Positions 7,739 to 15,236 of a stretch of 20,466 nucleotides of DNA are shown in pieces. The notes under the pieces were generated by a model. It was not told the origin of the DNA. It was given only the letters and a program-made list of their open reading frames with translations, and ran no database searches. Source of the stretch: Chloroflexota bacterium (GTDB lineage Bacteria; Chloroflexota; Limnocylindria; Limnocylindrales; CSP1-4); the NCBI GenBank assembly GCA_021812735.1, contig JAKAMV010000070.1:1-20466 (forward strand), given 5' to 3'. How positions within the stretch are numbered: the first letter of the stretch is position 1; each line of letters begins with the position of its first letter. The position numbers and the translations under genes are program-made.

Positions 7739-8349
7739 CCGCCGTCGCGGTCGTTCTCGCCGCCGGCGCGTCCACCCGCTTCGGCTCGCCGAAGCTGCTG
7801 GCCCCACTCGGCGGCCGGGCCGTGCTCCAGCACGTGCTCGACGCGATCGCCGCCGCGGGCCTCGCGGATGTGGTCGTGGTCCTGGGTGCCGAGGCCGCGT
7901 CGATCGAACCGGCCATGGCCTGGCGCGGCGAGCGGCGCGTCGTCAACCCCCGGCCCGAGGACGGCCTTTCGAGCTCCCTGCGGCTCGGCCTTGACGCCGC
8001 GGCCGAGGCGCCCGGAGCGGACGCGGTGCTGGTGGTCCTCGGCGACCAGCCGATGGTCCGCCCCGGCGTGATCCGCGCGCTGGTGGCCGTCGCCGACTCG
8101 CCAGGCGCCGCGGCCGCCCAGTTCGTCCGTCCGCGCTACGCCGCCGACGCGGCCCCAAACCCGGTGCTCGTCCGGCGGACCGCCTGGGCGCTGGCAGCGG
8201 GCCTCGAGGGCGACTGGGGCCTCGGGCCGCTGCTCGCAAACCGCCCCGAGCTCGTCGTCGAAGTCCCTGTCGAGGGCGCCAACCCCGATGTCGACACCCC
8301 CGCTGACCTGGCCGCCGCAGCGGCCGCCCGCGCTGAGGATCCGCGATGA
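7735..8349 (+). CDS. mocA: MocA/MobA-like molybdenum cofactor nucleotidyltransferase
   Basis: This 204-residue NTP transferase of the MobA/MocA fold is the likely CTP:molybdopterin cytidylyltransferase that makes the MCD form of the cofactor used by CO dehydrogenase-type enzymes. Motifs seen are LAAGASTRFGSPK (8-20), which is the nucleotide-binding loop with the conserved Gly, Ser/Thr and Lys, GDQPM (103-107) with the metal-binding Asp, and a C-terminal NPDVDTPADL segment. The start is GTG at 7735, overlapping the XdhC stop. A longer upstream frame exists but reads through XdhC out of frame and has no family similarity. Its own stop overlaps the ATG of the methyltransferase (ATGA). The position between two maturation-type genes supports the MCD assignment over MobA (GTP) or other sugar nucleotidyltransferases, though sequence alone does not prove the nucleotide. 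Confidence 0.85.
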   Translation: MTAVAVVLAAGASTRFGSPKLLAPLGGRAVLQHVLDAIAAAGLADVVVVLGAEAASIEPAMAWRGERRVVNPRPEDGLSSSLRLGLDAAAEAPGADAVLVVLGDQPMVRPGVIRALVAVADSPGAAAAQFVRPRYAADAAPNPVLVRRTAWALAAGLEGDWGLGPLLANRPELVVEVPVEGANPDVDTPADLAAAAAARAEDPR

Positions 8350-9209
8350 ACTCCGACGCACCCGCGCGCCCCGCCGACCTCGAGGCCGTCTGGTCCGAGC
8401 GCGTGCGCGCCAACCGCGAGCAGGCCGAGCGCCTCCGGGAGTCCACGACGTCGGACTTCTACGCTCCGGTGAGCTCGCTGTTCGTCGCCGACCCGCGCCG
8501 CACCGATGAGCCGGTGCTCGACGTCCTCCAGGCGATGGCCCGGCCCGACGCCATCTGGCTCGACATCGGCGCCGGCGCCGGCCGCTACGCGCTGCCGCTC
8601 GCGCTGCGGGTGCGCGAGGTGATCGCCGTCGAGCCCTCCGCTGGCATGCGCCGCGCGCTCCGGACCGGGATCGAGGAGCACGGCATCGGCAATGTCCGGG
8701 TGGTGCCGGGCGCCTGGCCGGAGGCCCTCGAGGACCTGGCTCCGCTGCCGGCAGCGGACGTCGCGTTCATCGCCCACGTGGGCTACGACATCGAGCGGAT
8801 CGGACCCTTCCTCGACGCGATGGAGGCCGCCGCCGGCGAGCGCTGCGTGGCGGTCCTGACCGACCGCAGCCCGGGTGCCGTTGCCGATCCGTTCTGGCCC
8901 GTCGTCCATGGCGAGGAGCGCGTTCCGCTGCCCGCCCTGCCGGAACTCCTGGCGCTCCTCGAGGCGCGTGGGCGACGGGCCGAGGTGGTCCGCGTGGAGC
9001 GGTTGACGCGCTCGTTCGATTCGGTGGACGCCCTGGCGGCGTTCCTGCGGCGCCAGCTGTTCATCGCGGAGGGCGGCGAGAAGGACGTGCGCTTCCGGGC
9101 GACGATGCCCGACATGATCGTCCAGCGCGACGGCGCGTGGACCCTGGCCGAGGGCCCGGCCGGGTCCGTGGGCGTCGTCGCGTGGCCGGTGCCGGACCGC
9201 GGGGGCTGA
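8346..9209 (+). CDS. Class I SAM-dependent methyltransferase
   Basis: This 287-residue protein has a Rossmann-type SAM-binding domain. Motif I is LDIGAGAGR (72-80), preceded by a tryptophan, and the acidic end of strand 2 is AVEPS with Glu96. A further strand near residues 105-120 carries the VVPGAWPE segment. Residues 180-287 form a less typical C-terminal half with no recognised domain. The N-terminal 60 residues include a helical segment rich in Glu and Arg. The ATG at 8346 lies in the mocA stop codon, so translation is coupled to the cofactor nucleotidyltransferase. The substrate is unknown. Physical coupling suggests a role linked to the Mo enzymes or cofactor, but a hitchhiking generic methyltransferase cannot be excluded. 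A 712-bp non-coding region follows, so it is the last gene of the accessory block. Confidence 0.85.
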   Translation: MNSDAPARPADLEAVWSERVRANREQAERLRESTTSDFYAPVSSLFVADPRRTDEPVLDVLQAMARPDAIWLDIGAGAGRYALPLALRVREVIAVEPSAGMRRALRTGIEEHGIGNVRVVPGAWPEALEDLAPLPAADVAFIAHVGYDIERIGPFLDAMEAAAGERCVAVLTDRSPGAVADPFWPVVHGEERVPLPALPELLALLEARGRRAEVVRVERLTRSFDSVDALAAFLRRQLFIAEGGEKDVRFRATMPDMIVQRDGAWTLAEGPAGSVGVVAWPVPDRGG

Positions 9210-9407
9210 GGAGAGACGACGCCCGGCCGAGGGCGGCGCGTGGGCATCGTCCGGACCTTCCGGCTGGCGAATGGCGCGGCCGCCGGCGGTCCCGATCGGC
9301 GCCCGCGTCGACCCTGGAGTCCCCGACCAGGCGCGTCACCTTGACCACGCCCTCGTCGCGGGGCTCGTGCCGGGCCGCGCGCAAGGCCGCGCCGCCGGGG
9401 GGTGGCC

Positions 9408-9475
9408 CCATCCATTCGCCGGGCGAGTGCTAGGCGGGCCGGGCGGCTGATGCCGCGCCATCCATTCGCCGGGCG
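9408..9475 (+). repeat. 18-bp direct repeat, period 50
   Basis: CCATCCATTCGCCGGGCG is present exactly at 9408-9425 and 9458-9475. The 32 nt between the copies are not repeated. Fifty base pairs is close to five helical turns, so two bound proteins could face the same side of the DNA. Confidence 0.6.
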
Positions 9476-9510
9476 GCTCGTATCGCCTGCCTGAGCGGCT
9501 CCCCGCGGTC

Positions 9511-9522
9511 AGACGTACGTCT
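9511..9522. promoter_or_regulatory. 12-bp palindrome AGACGTACGTCT, possible operator
   Basis: This is a perfect self-complementary 12-mer with no central gap, about 255 bp before the predicted coxM transcription start. Its composition is less GC-rich than the surroundings. Its size and symmetry fit a dimeric regulator half-site pair, but no regulator gene is visible in the window. Confidence 0.35.
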
Positions 9523-9543
9523 ACGACTCGCCCGGCGCATGTC

Positions 9544-9620
9544 TGGCACGAACTGCCGAGGCCGAGGGGCCGATGGCGCGAACTGCCGAGGGCCGCGGCT
9601 GCAGTCGCGGACTGACGCGG
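9544..9620 (+). repeat. Three iteron-like direct repeats, period about 30
   Basis: TGGCACGAACTGCCGAGG (9544-9561) and TGGCGCGAACTGCCGAGG (9574-9591) differ at one base and are exactly 30 bp apart. A degenerate third copy (9603-9620) matches at 13 of 18 positions. They lie between the palindrome and the 19-bp inverted repeat. Thirty base pairs is nearly three helical turns. The word could also be a genome-wide dispersed repeat. Confidence 0.55.
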
Positions 9621-9694
9621 GGCTTGCGCCCCCGAGCCGCCCCCCGGCCTGCACGCGGTCCCCGGCCCGCCCCCGGGAGAGCCCGTGGCGGCGG

Positions 9695-9742
9695 ATCGGG
9701 TGGCCCGTGCGGCGGGTGGCGGTGCCGCACGGGCCACCCGAT
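9695..9742. repeat. Perfect 19-bp inverted repeat abutting the coxM promoter
   Basis: ATCGGGTGGCCCGTGCGGC (9695-9713) is followed after 10 nt by its exact reverse complement (9724-9742). The last base of the right arm is the first T of the TTGACG -35 box. There is no T-run after it. The position, centred about 58 bp before the predicted start, suits an activator or repressor site. A hairpin terminator insulating the operon from upstream transcription is the other reading. Confidence 0.7.
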
Positions 9743-9770
9743 TGACGGGCCAACGGCACCGGCCCATACT
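9742..9770 (+). promoter_or_regulatory. Sigma70-like promoter of the form I cox operon
   Basis: TTGACG (9742-9747) and CATACT (9765-9770) are separated by exactly 17 bp. Each matches the bacterial consensus at five (-35) and four (-10, TATAAT) of six positions. Transcription would start near 9777, leaving a leader of about 145 nt before coxM. It is the best promoter match noticed in this GC-rich window and is directly downstream of the 19-bp inverted repeat. Confidence 0.6.
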
Positions 9771-9814
9771 CCCCGCCTCAACGGGGCCGCATCCCCCCGC
9801 GGTCCTCCAGCGTG

Positions 9815-9833
9815 GTCGGCGGTCCCCGCCGAC
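9815..9833 (+). other. Small hairpin in the predicted coxM 5' leader
   Basis: GTCGGCGG and CCGCCGAC form an 8-bp perfect stem with a 3-nt loop (TCC), about 90 nt before the coxM start. It may stabilise the leader RNA or simply be chance in GC-rich DNA. Confidence 0.35.
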
Positions 9834-9921
9834 GGTCATGGCAGCGCCGAGCTCGTCCCCAGCTCCGGTGTGGCGAGCCCGGCATCCCTCGTGTCCCCTG
9901 CGATGGGAGGAAAGCCGCGCG

Positions 9922-10794
9922 ATGATCCCCGCCAGCTTCGACTACGTCCGGCCCGGCACGCTCGAGGAGGCGCTCGCGATCCTGCGGGACCGCGAAGGCG
10001 AGGCGAAGGTCCTCGCGGGGGGCTACAGCCTGCTCCCGCTGATGAAGCTGCGGCTCGCGCAGCCCGCCCTGCTGGTGGACATCCAGGCGCTGGTCGGCCT
10101 CGACGGCGTGGCCCATGCCGACGGCTGGTGGCGGATCGGCGGCCGGACGACCCACCGCGCCATCCTGCTCCACGACGCACTGGGCGCCGACCACGGGGCG
10201 GTCCGCGACGCCGCCGGCGGCATCGGCGACCCGCAGGTGCGGAACTGGGGGACGATCGGCGGCTCCTGCGCCCACGCCGACCCGAGCTCCGACTGGCCGG
10301 CGGTGCTCCAGGCCCTGGGCGCCTCGTTCGTGTGCCACAGCGCGTCAGGTGAGCGCGTCGTGCCGGCACGCGGGTTCTTCATCGACGCGTTCCAGACCGC
10401 CATCGAGCCCGCGGAGGTCCTCACCGAGGTGCGCGTCCCGATCGCTCCTCCGCACTCGGGGAGCGCCTACGAGAAGCTGGAGCGCCGGGCGGGCGACTTC
10501 GCGACCGTGGGCGCCGCGGCCTCGCTGCAGCTCGGCGAGGACGGGCGGATCGCCGCGGCGGGCCTCGCGCTCACCGCGGTCGGCGACGCCCCGTTCGCGG
10601 CCGCTGATGCGGAGTCGGCGCTGGTGGGGGCGTCGCCGGGAGAGGCGGCCTTCGCCGCGGCCGGCCGAGCCGCGGCGGCGCAGTCGAGGCCGGCCGCGGA
10701 CGGGCACGGCCCTGTCGACTACAAGCGGGCGATGGTCCGCGAGATCGCCGTCCGGGCCCTGCGCCGCGCCTTCGAGCGCGCCGCGTCCGCGTGA
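9922..10794 (+). CDS. coxM: Form I CO dehydrogenase medium (FAD) subunit CoxM
   Basis: This 290-residue FAD-binding subunit of aerobic CO dehydrogenase passes electrons from the Fe-S clusters to quinone. The two FAD signatures are [13 protein letters not shown] (32-44; Tyr replaces the common His or Gln) and TIGGS with AHADP (111-121). The start at 9922 is chosen because GGGAGGAAA (9905-9913) sits 8 nt before it and because the family begins with MIPxxFxY. The frame stays open upstream to 9685, but that part falls in the promoter and repeat region. It heads the operon coxM-coxS-coxL, the gene order typical of form I clusters. Translation of coxS begins 13 nt after its stop. Confidence 0.96.
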   Translation: MIPASFDYVRPGTLEEALAILRDREGEAKVLAGGYSLLPLMKLRLAQPALLVDIQALVGLDGVAHADGWWRIGGRTTHRAILLHDALGADHGAVRDAAGGIGDPQVRNWGTIGGSCAHADPSSDWPAVLQALGASFVCHSASGERVVPARGFFIDAFQTAIEPAEVLTEVRVPIAPPHSGSAYEKLERRAGDFATVGAAASLQLGEDGRIAAAGLALTAVGDAPFAAADAESALVGASPGEAAFAAAGRAAAAQSRPAADGHGPVDYKRAMVREIAVRALRRAFERAASA

Positions 10795-10807
10795 GGGAGC
10801 CCCGCCG

Positions 10808-11308
10808 ATGACCACGACCCACGTCCGGCTGACCGTCAACGGCACCGTGCACGAGGCCGATGTCGAGCCGCGACTGCTGCTCGTCCACCTCCTGCGCGAC
10901 GTGCTCGGCCTCACCGGCACCCACACCGGGTGCGACACCAGCAACTGCGGCGCCTGCACGGTGCACGTCAACGGCCGCAGCGCCAAGTCGTGCACGATGC
11001 TCGCCGTCCAGGCCGACGGCGCCACGGTGGCCACGATCGAGGGGATGGAGCAGGGCGGCAAGCTGCACCCGCTCCAGCAGGCGTTCTGGGACTGCCACGG
11101 CCTCCAATGCGGCTTCTGCACGCCGGGGATGATCATGCAGACCGCGTGGCTGCTCGAACAGAACCCCGACCCCACCGACGAGGAGGTGCGCGAGGGGATC
11201 GCCGGCAACCTCTGTCGGTGCACCGGCTACGTGAACATCGTGCGGTCGGTCAAGCAGGCCGCCGCGGAGCTCCGCGCGGCGTCCGCGTCGGCGCCGGCGA
11301 CGGCGTAG
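10808..11308 (+). CDS. coxS: Form I CO dehydrogenase small (2Fe-2S) subunit CoxS
   Basis: This 166-residue iron-sulfur subunit carries two [2Fe-2S] clusters. The plant-ferredoxin-like N-terminal cluster uses Cys42, Cys47, Cys50 and Cys62 ([10 protein letters not shown] plus SC). The C-terminal helical cluster uses Cys101, Cys104, Cys136 and Cys138 (CGFC and CRC), and the CRCTGY sequence is typical. The length matches the family. A GGGAG ribosome-binding site overlaps the end of coxM, about 9 nt before the ATG. The C-terminal tail after about residue 152 is Ala/Ser-rich and probably flexible. It relays electrons from the Mo-Cu site of CoxL to the flavin of CoxM. Confidence 0.97.
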   Translation: MTTTHVRLTVNGTVHEADVEPRLLLVHLLRDVLGLTGTHTGCDTSNCGACTVHVNGRSAKSCTMLAVQADGATVATIEGMEQGGKLHPLQQAFWDCHGLQCGFCTPGMIMQTAWLLEQNPDPTDEEVREGIAGNLCRCTGYVNIVRSVKQAAAELRAASASAPATA

Positions 11309-11324
11309 CGCCGAGGAGACGACG

Positions 11325-13700
11325 ATGACGACCGAGGCGCAGCCGCCCACGACCTCGCCCGAGGTGTCGGGCATGGGACACTCGATGAAGCGCCGCGAGG
11401 ACCCGCGCTTCATCCGCGGCCAGGGGGAGTACATCGAGGACGTCACCCTGCCGGGCATGGTCTGGCTGGACATCGTCCGCAGCCCCTACGCCCACGCCAG
11501 GATCAAGTCCATCGACACGAGCGCCGCCCTCGCCATGCCGGGCGTGCTCGCGGTCATCACGGGCAGGGACCTCGAGGCAGCCAAGCTGCACTGGATGCCG
11601 ACGCTCGCCGGCGACCAGCAGATGGTGCTGCCCGTGGACACCGTCATGTACCAGGCGCAGGAGGTGGCCGCGGTCATCGCCGAGACGCGCTACCAGGCGG
11701 CCGACGCGGTGGACGCGGTGGTCGTGGACTACGAGCCGCTGCCGGTGGTGGTGGACCCGTTCCGGGCGCTCGAGCCGGACGCGCCCGTCCTCCGGCCGGA
11801 CCGCGGCCCGGACAAGGCGACGAATCGCATCTGGCACTGGGAATCGGGCGACCGCTCCGGCACCGACGCCGCGCTCGCGGCGGCCGACCGGGTGATCCCG
11901 ATCGACGTGTACATCCCGCGGATCCACGTCTCGTCCATCGAGACCTGCGGCTGCATCGCCGACTGGGACCCGGTCCGCGGCCACCTCGACTTCCACGTCA
12001 CCAGCCAGGCGCCGCACGTCTACCGGACCGTGATCAGCCTCGTGTCGGGCGTGCCGGAGTCGCAGATCCGGGTCAAGACGCACGACATCGGCGGCGGGTT
12101 CGGCGGCAAGGTGCCGGTCTACCCGGGCTACGTCTGCGCGATCGTGGCCAGCCTGACCCTCGGCCGGCCGGTGAAGTGGATCGAGGACCGCTCCGAGAAC
12201 CTCCAGGCGGACTCGTTCGCCCGCGACTACCACGTCCACGCCGAGATGGGCCTCACGCCCGAGGGCCGGATCGCCGGGCTGCGCGTCAAGACGCTGGCCG
12301 ACCACGGCTACACCGACGCCGCCGCCGACCCGTCGCGGTTCCCGGCCGGCCTGTTCAACGTGATCACCGGCTCGTACGACATGCCCGCCGCATTCGTGGA
12401 GGTGGACGCCGCCTACACGAACAAGCCGCCGGGCGGCGTGGCCTACCGGTGCTCGTTCCGGGTCACCGAGGCGGTGCACACGATCGAGCGACTGGTGGAC
12501 GAGGCCGCCCGGGCGATCGGCGAGGACCCGGCCGACTTCCGCCTCAAGAACTTCATCCGCAAGGACCAGTTCCCGTACCAGACCCCGACCGGCTGGGAGT
12601 ACGACTCGGGCGACTACCACACCGCGCTGCGCAAGGCGATGGACCTCATCGGCTACGAGGACCTGCGCCGCGAGCAGGCGGAGAGGCGCGCCCGGGGCGA
12701 GCTGATGGGGATCGGCATCAGCAGCTTCACCGAGATCGTCGGGGCGGGCCCGTCGCACACCTTCGACATCATCGGCATCAAGATGTTCGACTCGGCCGAG
12801 ATCCGCGTCCACCCGACCGGCTCGGCGATCCTGCGCCTCGGCGTGCAGAGCCAGGGCCAGGGCCACGAGACGACGTTCGCCCAGATCGTCGCCGAGGAGC
12901 TGGGCATCCCGGCGTCGAAGGTGAAGGTGGAGGAGGGCGACACGGACACGGCGCCCTACGGCCTGGGCACCTACGCCTCGCGCTCCACGCCCACCGCGGG
13001 CGCTGCCACCGCCGTCGCGGCGCGCAAGATCCGCGAGAAGACGCGCCTCCTCGCGGCGCACCTGCTCGAGTGCTCGCCCGACGACCTCGAGTGGACGCCC
13101 GGCCAGTGGAGCGTCAAGGGCTCCCCTGACCGGGTCAAGACCATCGCCGAGCTCGCGTTCGCCGCCTATACCGACCACCCGCAGGGGATGGAGGCGGGGC
13201 TCGAGGCCGTCGACTACTACGACCCGCCCAACCTCACCTTCCCGTTCGGCAGCTACATCTGCGTCGTGGACATCGACAGGGGCACGGGCCAGGTGCGCGT
13301 GCGCCGCTTCGTCGCGGTGGACGACTGCGGCAACATCATCAACCCGATGATCGTGGACGGGCAGATCCACGGCGGGCTCACCATGGGCCTGGCCCCCGCG
13401 CTGTACGAGGAGATCCCGTACGACGACCAGGGCAACAACCTAGCGGGCACGTTCATGGACTACCTGCTGCCGACGGCGATGGAGACCCCCGCCTGGGAGA
13501 CCGCGAAGACGATCACCCCCTCGCCGCACCACCCGCTGGGCGCGAAGGGGGTGGGGGAGTCGGCCACGGTGGGCGCCCCGCCGGCCATCGCGAACGCGGT
13601 GGTGGACGCGCTGGCCCACCTCGGCGTCACACACATCGACATCCCGATCACGCCGCACAAGGTGTGGCGGATCCTCCAGGAGAAGGGCGTGGCGCCGTGA
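11325..13700 (+). CDS. coxL: Form I aerobic CO dehydrogenase large subunit CoxL
   Basis: This 791-residue catalytic subunit oxidises CO to CO2 at a binuclear Mo-Cu centre with molybdopterin cytosine dinucleotide. The diagnostic form I loop AYRCSFR occupies residues 373-379, and Cys376 is the expected copper ligand. The GGGFGGK motif is at 256-262 and the cofactor-binding [12 protein letters not shown] segment is present. GVGES near the C-terminus carries the catalytic Glu745 (equivalent to Glu763 in O. carboxidovorans). The length is close to the known 809-residue enzyme and no disruption is seen. A GAGGAGA ribosome-binding site (11313-11319) precedes the ATG by 5 nt. The stop overlaps the GTG of the following XdhC-YHS gene. 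The sequence therefore predicts a functional CO oxidiser, which supports use of atmospheric or elevated CO as an energy source. Confidence 0.98.
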   Translation: MTTEAQPPTTSPEVSGMGHSMKRREDPRFIRGQGEYIEDVTLPGMVWLDIVRSPYAHARIKSIDTSAALAMPGVLAVITGRDLEAAKLHWMPTLAGDQQMVLPVDTVMYQAQEVAAVIAETRYQAADAVDAVVVDYEPLPVVVDPFRALEPDAPVLRPDRGPDKATNRIWHWESGDRSGTDAALAAADRVIPIDVYIPRIHVSSIETCGCIADWDPVRGHLDFHVTSQAPHVYRTVISLVSGVPESQIRVKTHDIGGGFGGKVPVYPGYVCAIVASLTLGRPVKWIEDRSENLQADSFARDYHVHAEMGLTPEGRIAGLRVKTLADHGYTDAAADPSRFPAGLFNVITGSYDMPAAFVEVDAAYTNKPPGGVAYRCSFRVTEAVHTIERLVDEAARAIGEDPADFRLKNFIRKDQFPYQTPTGWEYDSGDYHTALRKAMDLIGYEDLRREQAERRARGELMGIGISSFTEIVGAGPSHTFDIIGIKMFDSAEIRVHPTGSAILRLGVQSQGQGHETTFAQIVAEELGIPASKVKVEEGDTDTAPYGLGTYASRSTPTAGAATAVAARKIREKTRLLAAHLLECSPDDLEWTPGQWSVKGSPDRVKTIAELAFAAYTDHPQGMEAGLEAVDYYDPPNLTFPFGSYICVVDIDRGTGQVRVRRFVAVDDCGNIINPMIVDGQIHGGLTMGLAPALYEEIPYDDQGNNLAGTFMDYLLPTAMETPAWETAKTITPSPHHPLGAKGVGESATVGAPPAIANAVVDALAHLGVTHIDIPITPHKVWRILQEKGVAP

Positions 13701-14746
13701 CCGGGCACGTCGCCCTGTCGCGGCGAATCGCGGCGCTCGAGGACTCGGGCGCCGTATTCGCCCTGGCCACCGTCGTCGCGGTGCAGCGGCCCACCTCGGC
13801 CAAGCCTGGCGCGCGGGGGATCATCCACCCGGGCGGCGCGATCGAGGGCTGGGTCGGCGGCAGCTGCGCCCAGCCCGTTGTCGTCCGCGAGGCGCTCCGC
13901 TCCCTCCAGGACGGCCAGCCCCGGCTGCTCCGGCTGTCGAGGGACGGCCCGGCCGAGGGCCGCCGCGCCGACGGCATCGTGGAGCTGGTCATGACGTGTC
14001 ACTCGGGCGGCACGCTCGAGATCTACGTCGAGCCGCGGCTGCCGTCGCCGGCACTCTGGGTGGCGGGGACCACGCCGATCGCCCAGGCGCTCGCGTCGCT
14101 CGGCGCGGCGACGGGCTGGCGGGTGTCGGTGTTCGACCCGGTGGCGGACCCCGACGCGTTCCCGGGCGTCGAGCGGGTGGTCACCGAGGGCGGTCTGCGG
14201 GTGTTCGACCCCGAGGCCAGTCCGTACGCCGTCGTGGCGACGCAGGGGATCTGGGACGAGGAGGCGGTGGAGCGGCTCCTGCTCCGGGAGCGGGTGTCGT
14301 ACGTGGGGCTGGTCGCCTCGCCCACGCGTGCGGCGGTGCTGCGCCAGTGGCTGGCCGACGCCGGCGTCCCGGCGGAGCGGATCGCCGCGCTTCGGGCGCC
14401 AACCGGACTCGACATCGGGGCGGAGACGCCGGAGGAGGTGGCGATCTCGATCCTCGCCGAGCTCACGTCGGTCCGCCGAGGCCGGGCGGCGTTCGTCGCG
14501 ATGCCCGGCCCGGCGACGCTGGCGGGCGTCGCCGTCGAGGAGCCGCCGGCGCCCCGGCCCGCGCCGGGCGGCATCGTGCTCGTCGATCCGGTCTGCGGCA
14601 TGTCGGTGGAGCGGGAGCGCGCGAGGCACCTCGCCGAGCACGACGGCGTCGTCTACGCCTTCTGCCGGATGGGCTGTCGGACCGCGTTCCTCCGTGAGCC
14701 GGAGCTCTACCTCGGCGCCGACGCGCCCGTCGTCAAGATGCCGTAG
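13697..14746 (+). CDS. XdhC/CoxF-like maturation protein with C-terminal YHS domain
   Basis: This 349-residue protein is translationally coupled to coxL (GTGA overlap; GTG start at 13697). The N-terminal XdhC-type domain has GGSCAQP in place of the classical SGGCVE, and a second cysteine in MTCHSGG. This pattern is expected of the CoxF branch tied to form I CO dehydrogenase. A Rossmann-like C-terminal XdhC domain follows ([22 protein letters not shown]). After a Pro/Ala linker, residues about 295-345 form a YHS-type domain: DPVCGM (297-302), then YAFC, GC, F and a final PxxY element. YHS domains occur in copper and other metal handling proteins. The fusion suggests help with Cu or sulfur insertion into CoxL, but this is inference. 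CoxF is the likely name; CoxI or a generic XdhC family name is also possible. Confidence 0.88.
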   Translation: MTGHVALSRRIAALEDSGAVFALATVVAVQRPTSAKPGARGIIHPGGAIEGWVGGSCAQPVVVREALRSLQDGQPRLLRLSRDGPAEGRRADGIVELVMTCHSGGTLEIYVEPRLPSPALWVAGTTPIAQALASLGAATGWRVSVFDPVADPDAFPGVERVVTEGGLRVFDPEASPYAVVATQGIWDEEAVERLLLRERVSYVGLVASPTRAAVLRQWLADAGVPAERIAALRAPTGLDIGAETPEEVAISILAELTSVRRGRAAFVAMPGPATLAGVAVEEPPAPRPAPGGIVLVDPVCGMSVERERARHLAEHDGVVYAFCRMGCRTAFLREPELYLGADAPVVKMP

Positions 14747-14763
14747 CCGTCCCGGAGGGGTCG

Positions 14764-15207
14764 ATGCAGTTCAAGGGCACTGTCCAGATCGCCGCGCCCC
14801 GCGACCGGGTCTGGGCCTTCCTGATGGATCCGAACCGGGTTGGCGCCTGCGGCCCGGGCGTGGAGTCGATCGAGCTGCTCGATGCAGACCACTTCAAGGC
14901 CAAGGCCAAGGTGGGGGTCGGGTTCATCGCCGCCCGGTTCACGGTTGACATGTCGATCGCCGAGCGCGCCGAGCCCGACCGCGCCCGGATCAAGGCGCAC
15001 GGCCAGGCGCCGGGCTCGGCGGTGGACGCGACGGCGGACATGGCGCTGTCGGGGCCGCCTGAGGGCCCGACCACAATGGCCTGGTCGGCGGACGTGGCCA
15101 TCGCGGGCACGCTGGCGTCGGTCGGGGCGAGGATGATCGAGGGCACGGCCAACAAGATGATCGGCCAGACCTTCGACTGCATCCGCGCCAAGATCGAGGC
15201 AGGGTGA
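14764..15207 (+). CDS. coxG: CoxG-family SRPBCC protein
   Basis: This 147-residue protein of the CoxG family (SRPBCC/START-like fold) opens with MQFKGTVQI and continues through [24 protein letters not shown], the characteristic first helix and ligand-pocket segment. It ends with the ISGxANKMIGQ-like helix ([11 protein letters not shown]). Some CoxG proteins carry an extra C-terminal membrane-anchoring tail; this one stops at the end of the SRPBCC fold. CoxG has been linked to anchoring or cofactor delivery for CO dehydrogenase at the membrane, but its role is not certain. A GGAGGGG ribosome-binding site (14754-14760) precedes the ATG, which is 17 nt after the XdhC-YHS stop. It is the last gene of the form I operon and converges on a small minus-strand gene. 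Confidence 0.92.
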   Translation: MQFKGTVQIAAPRDRVWAFLMDPNRVGACGPGVESIELLDADHFKAKAKVGVGFIAARFTVDMSIAERAEPDRARIKAHGQAPGSAVDATADMALSGPPEGPTTMAWSADVAIAGTLASVGARMIEGTANKMIGQTFDCIRAKIEAG

Positions 15208-15218
15208 CCCTCGACGCG

Positions 15219-15236
15219 GCCGCCTGGGCCGGCGGC
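15219..15236. terminator. Weak hairpin between convergent genes, possible terminator
   Basis: GCCGCC (15219-15224) and GGCGGC (15231-15236) form a 6-bp stem with a 6-nt loop in the 28-bp gap between the coxG stop and the opposing gene's stop. There is no T-run. The position fits a shared terminator but the structure is short. Confidence 0.25.

Larger units (their letters stand above)
9210..9921. other. Non-coding control region upstream of the form I cox operon
   Basis: This 712-bp stretch has no convincing gene. Open frames in it are Pro/Arg/Ala-rich, overlap on both strands and have no recognisable family. Bases 9210-9407 show nothing distinctive. From 9408 on there are an 18-bp direct repeat, a 12-bp palindrome, three iteron-like repeats, a perfect 19-bp inverted repeat, a sigma70-like promoter and a small 5'-UTR hairpin, each listed separately. 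A 12-bp word CGCCGGGCGAGT (9417-9428) also occurs inverted at 9526-9537. The density of repeats suggests regulated transcription of coxMSL. Confidence 0.75.

Noticed and set aside
9544..9620. A CRISPR array
   Set aside because: There are only two near-exact 18-nt copies plus one degenerate copy, with 11-12-nt spacers, far shorter than CRISPR repeats and spacers, and no cas genes nearby.
9210..9921. Genes in the long gap before coxM
   Set aside because: Frames of up to about 167 codons exist on both strands, but they overlap each other, are Pro/Arg/Gly/Ala-rich and contain the direct repeats and promoter elements.
11250..13370. A 706-codon open frame on the minus strand opposite coxL
   Set aside because: It mirrors the codon positions of coxL in GC-rich DNA and its translation is His/Arg/Asp/Val-rich with no recognisable domain. 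CoxL on the plus strand has clear catalytic motifs. The same holds for the long minus-strand frame at 1754-3709.
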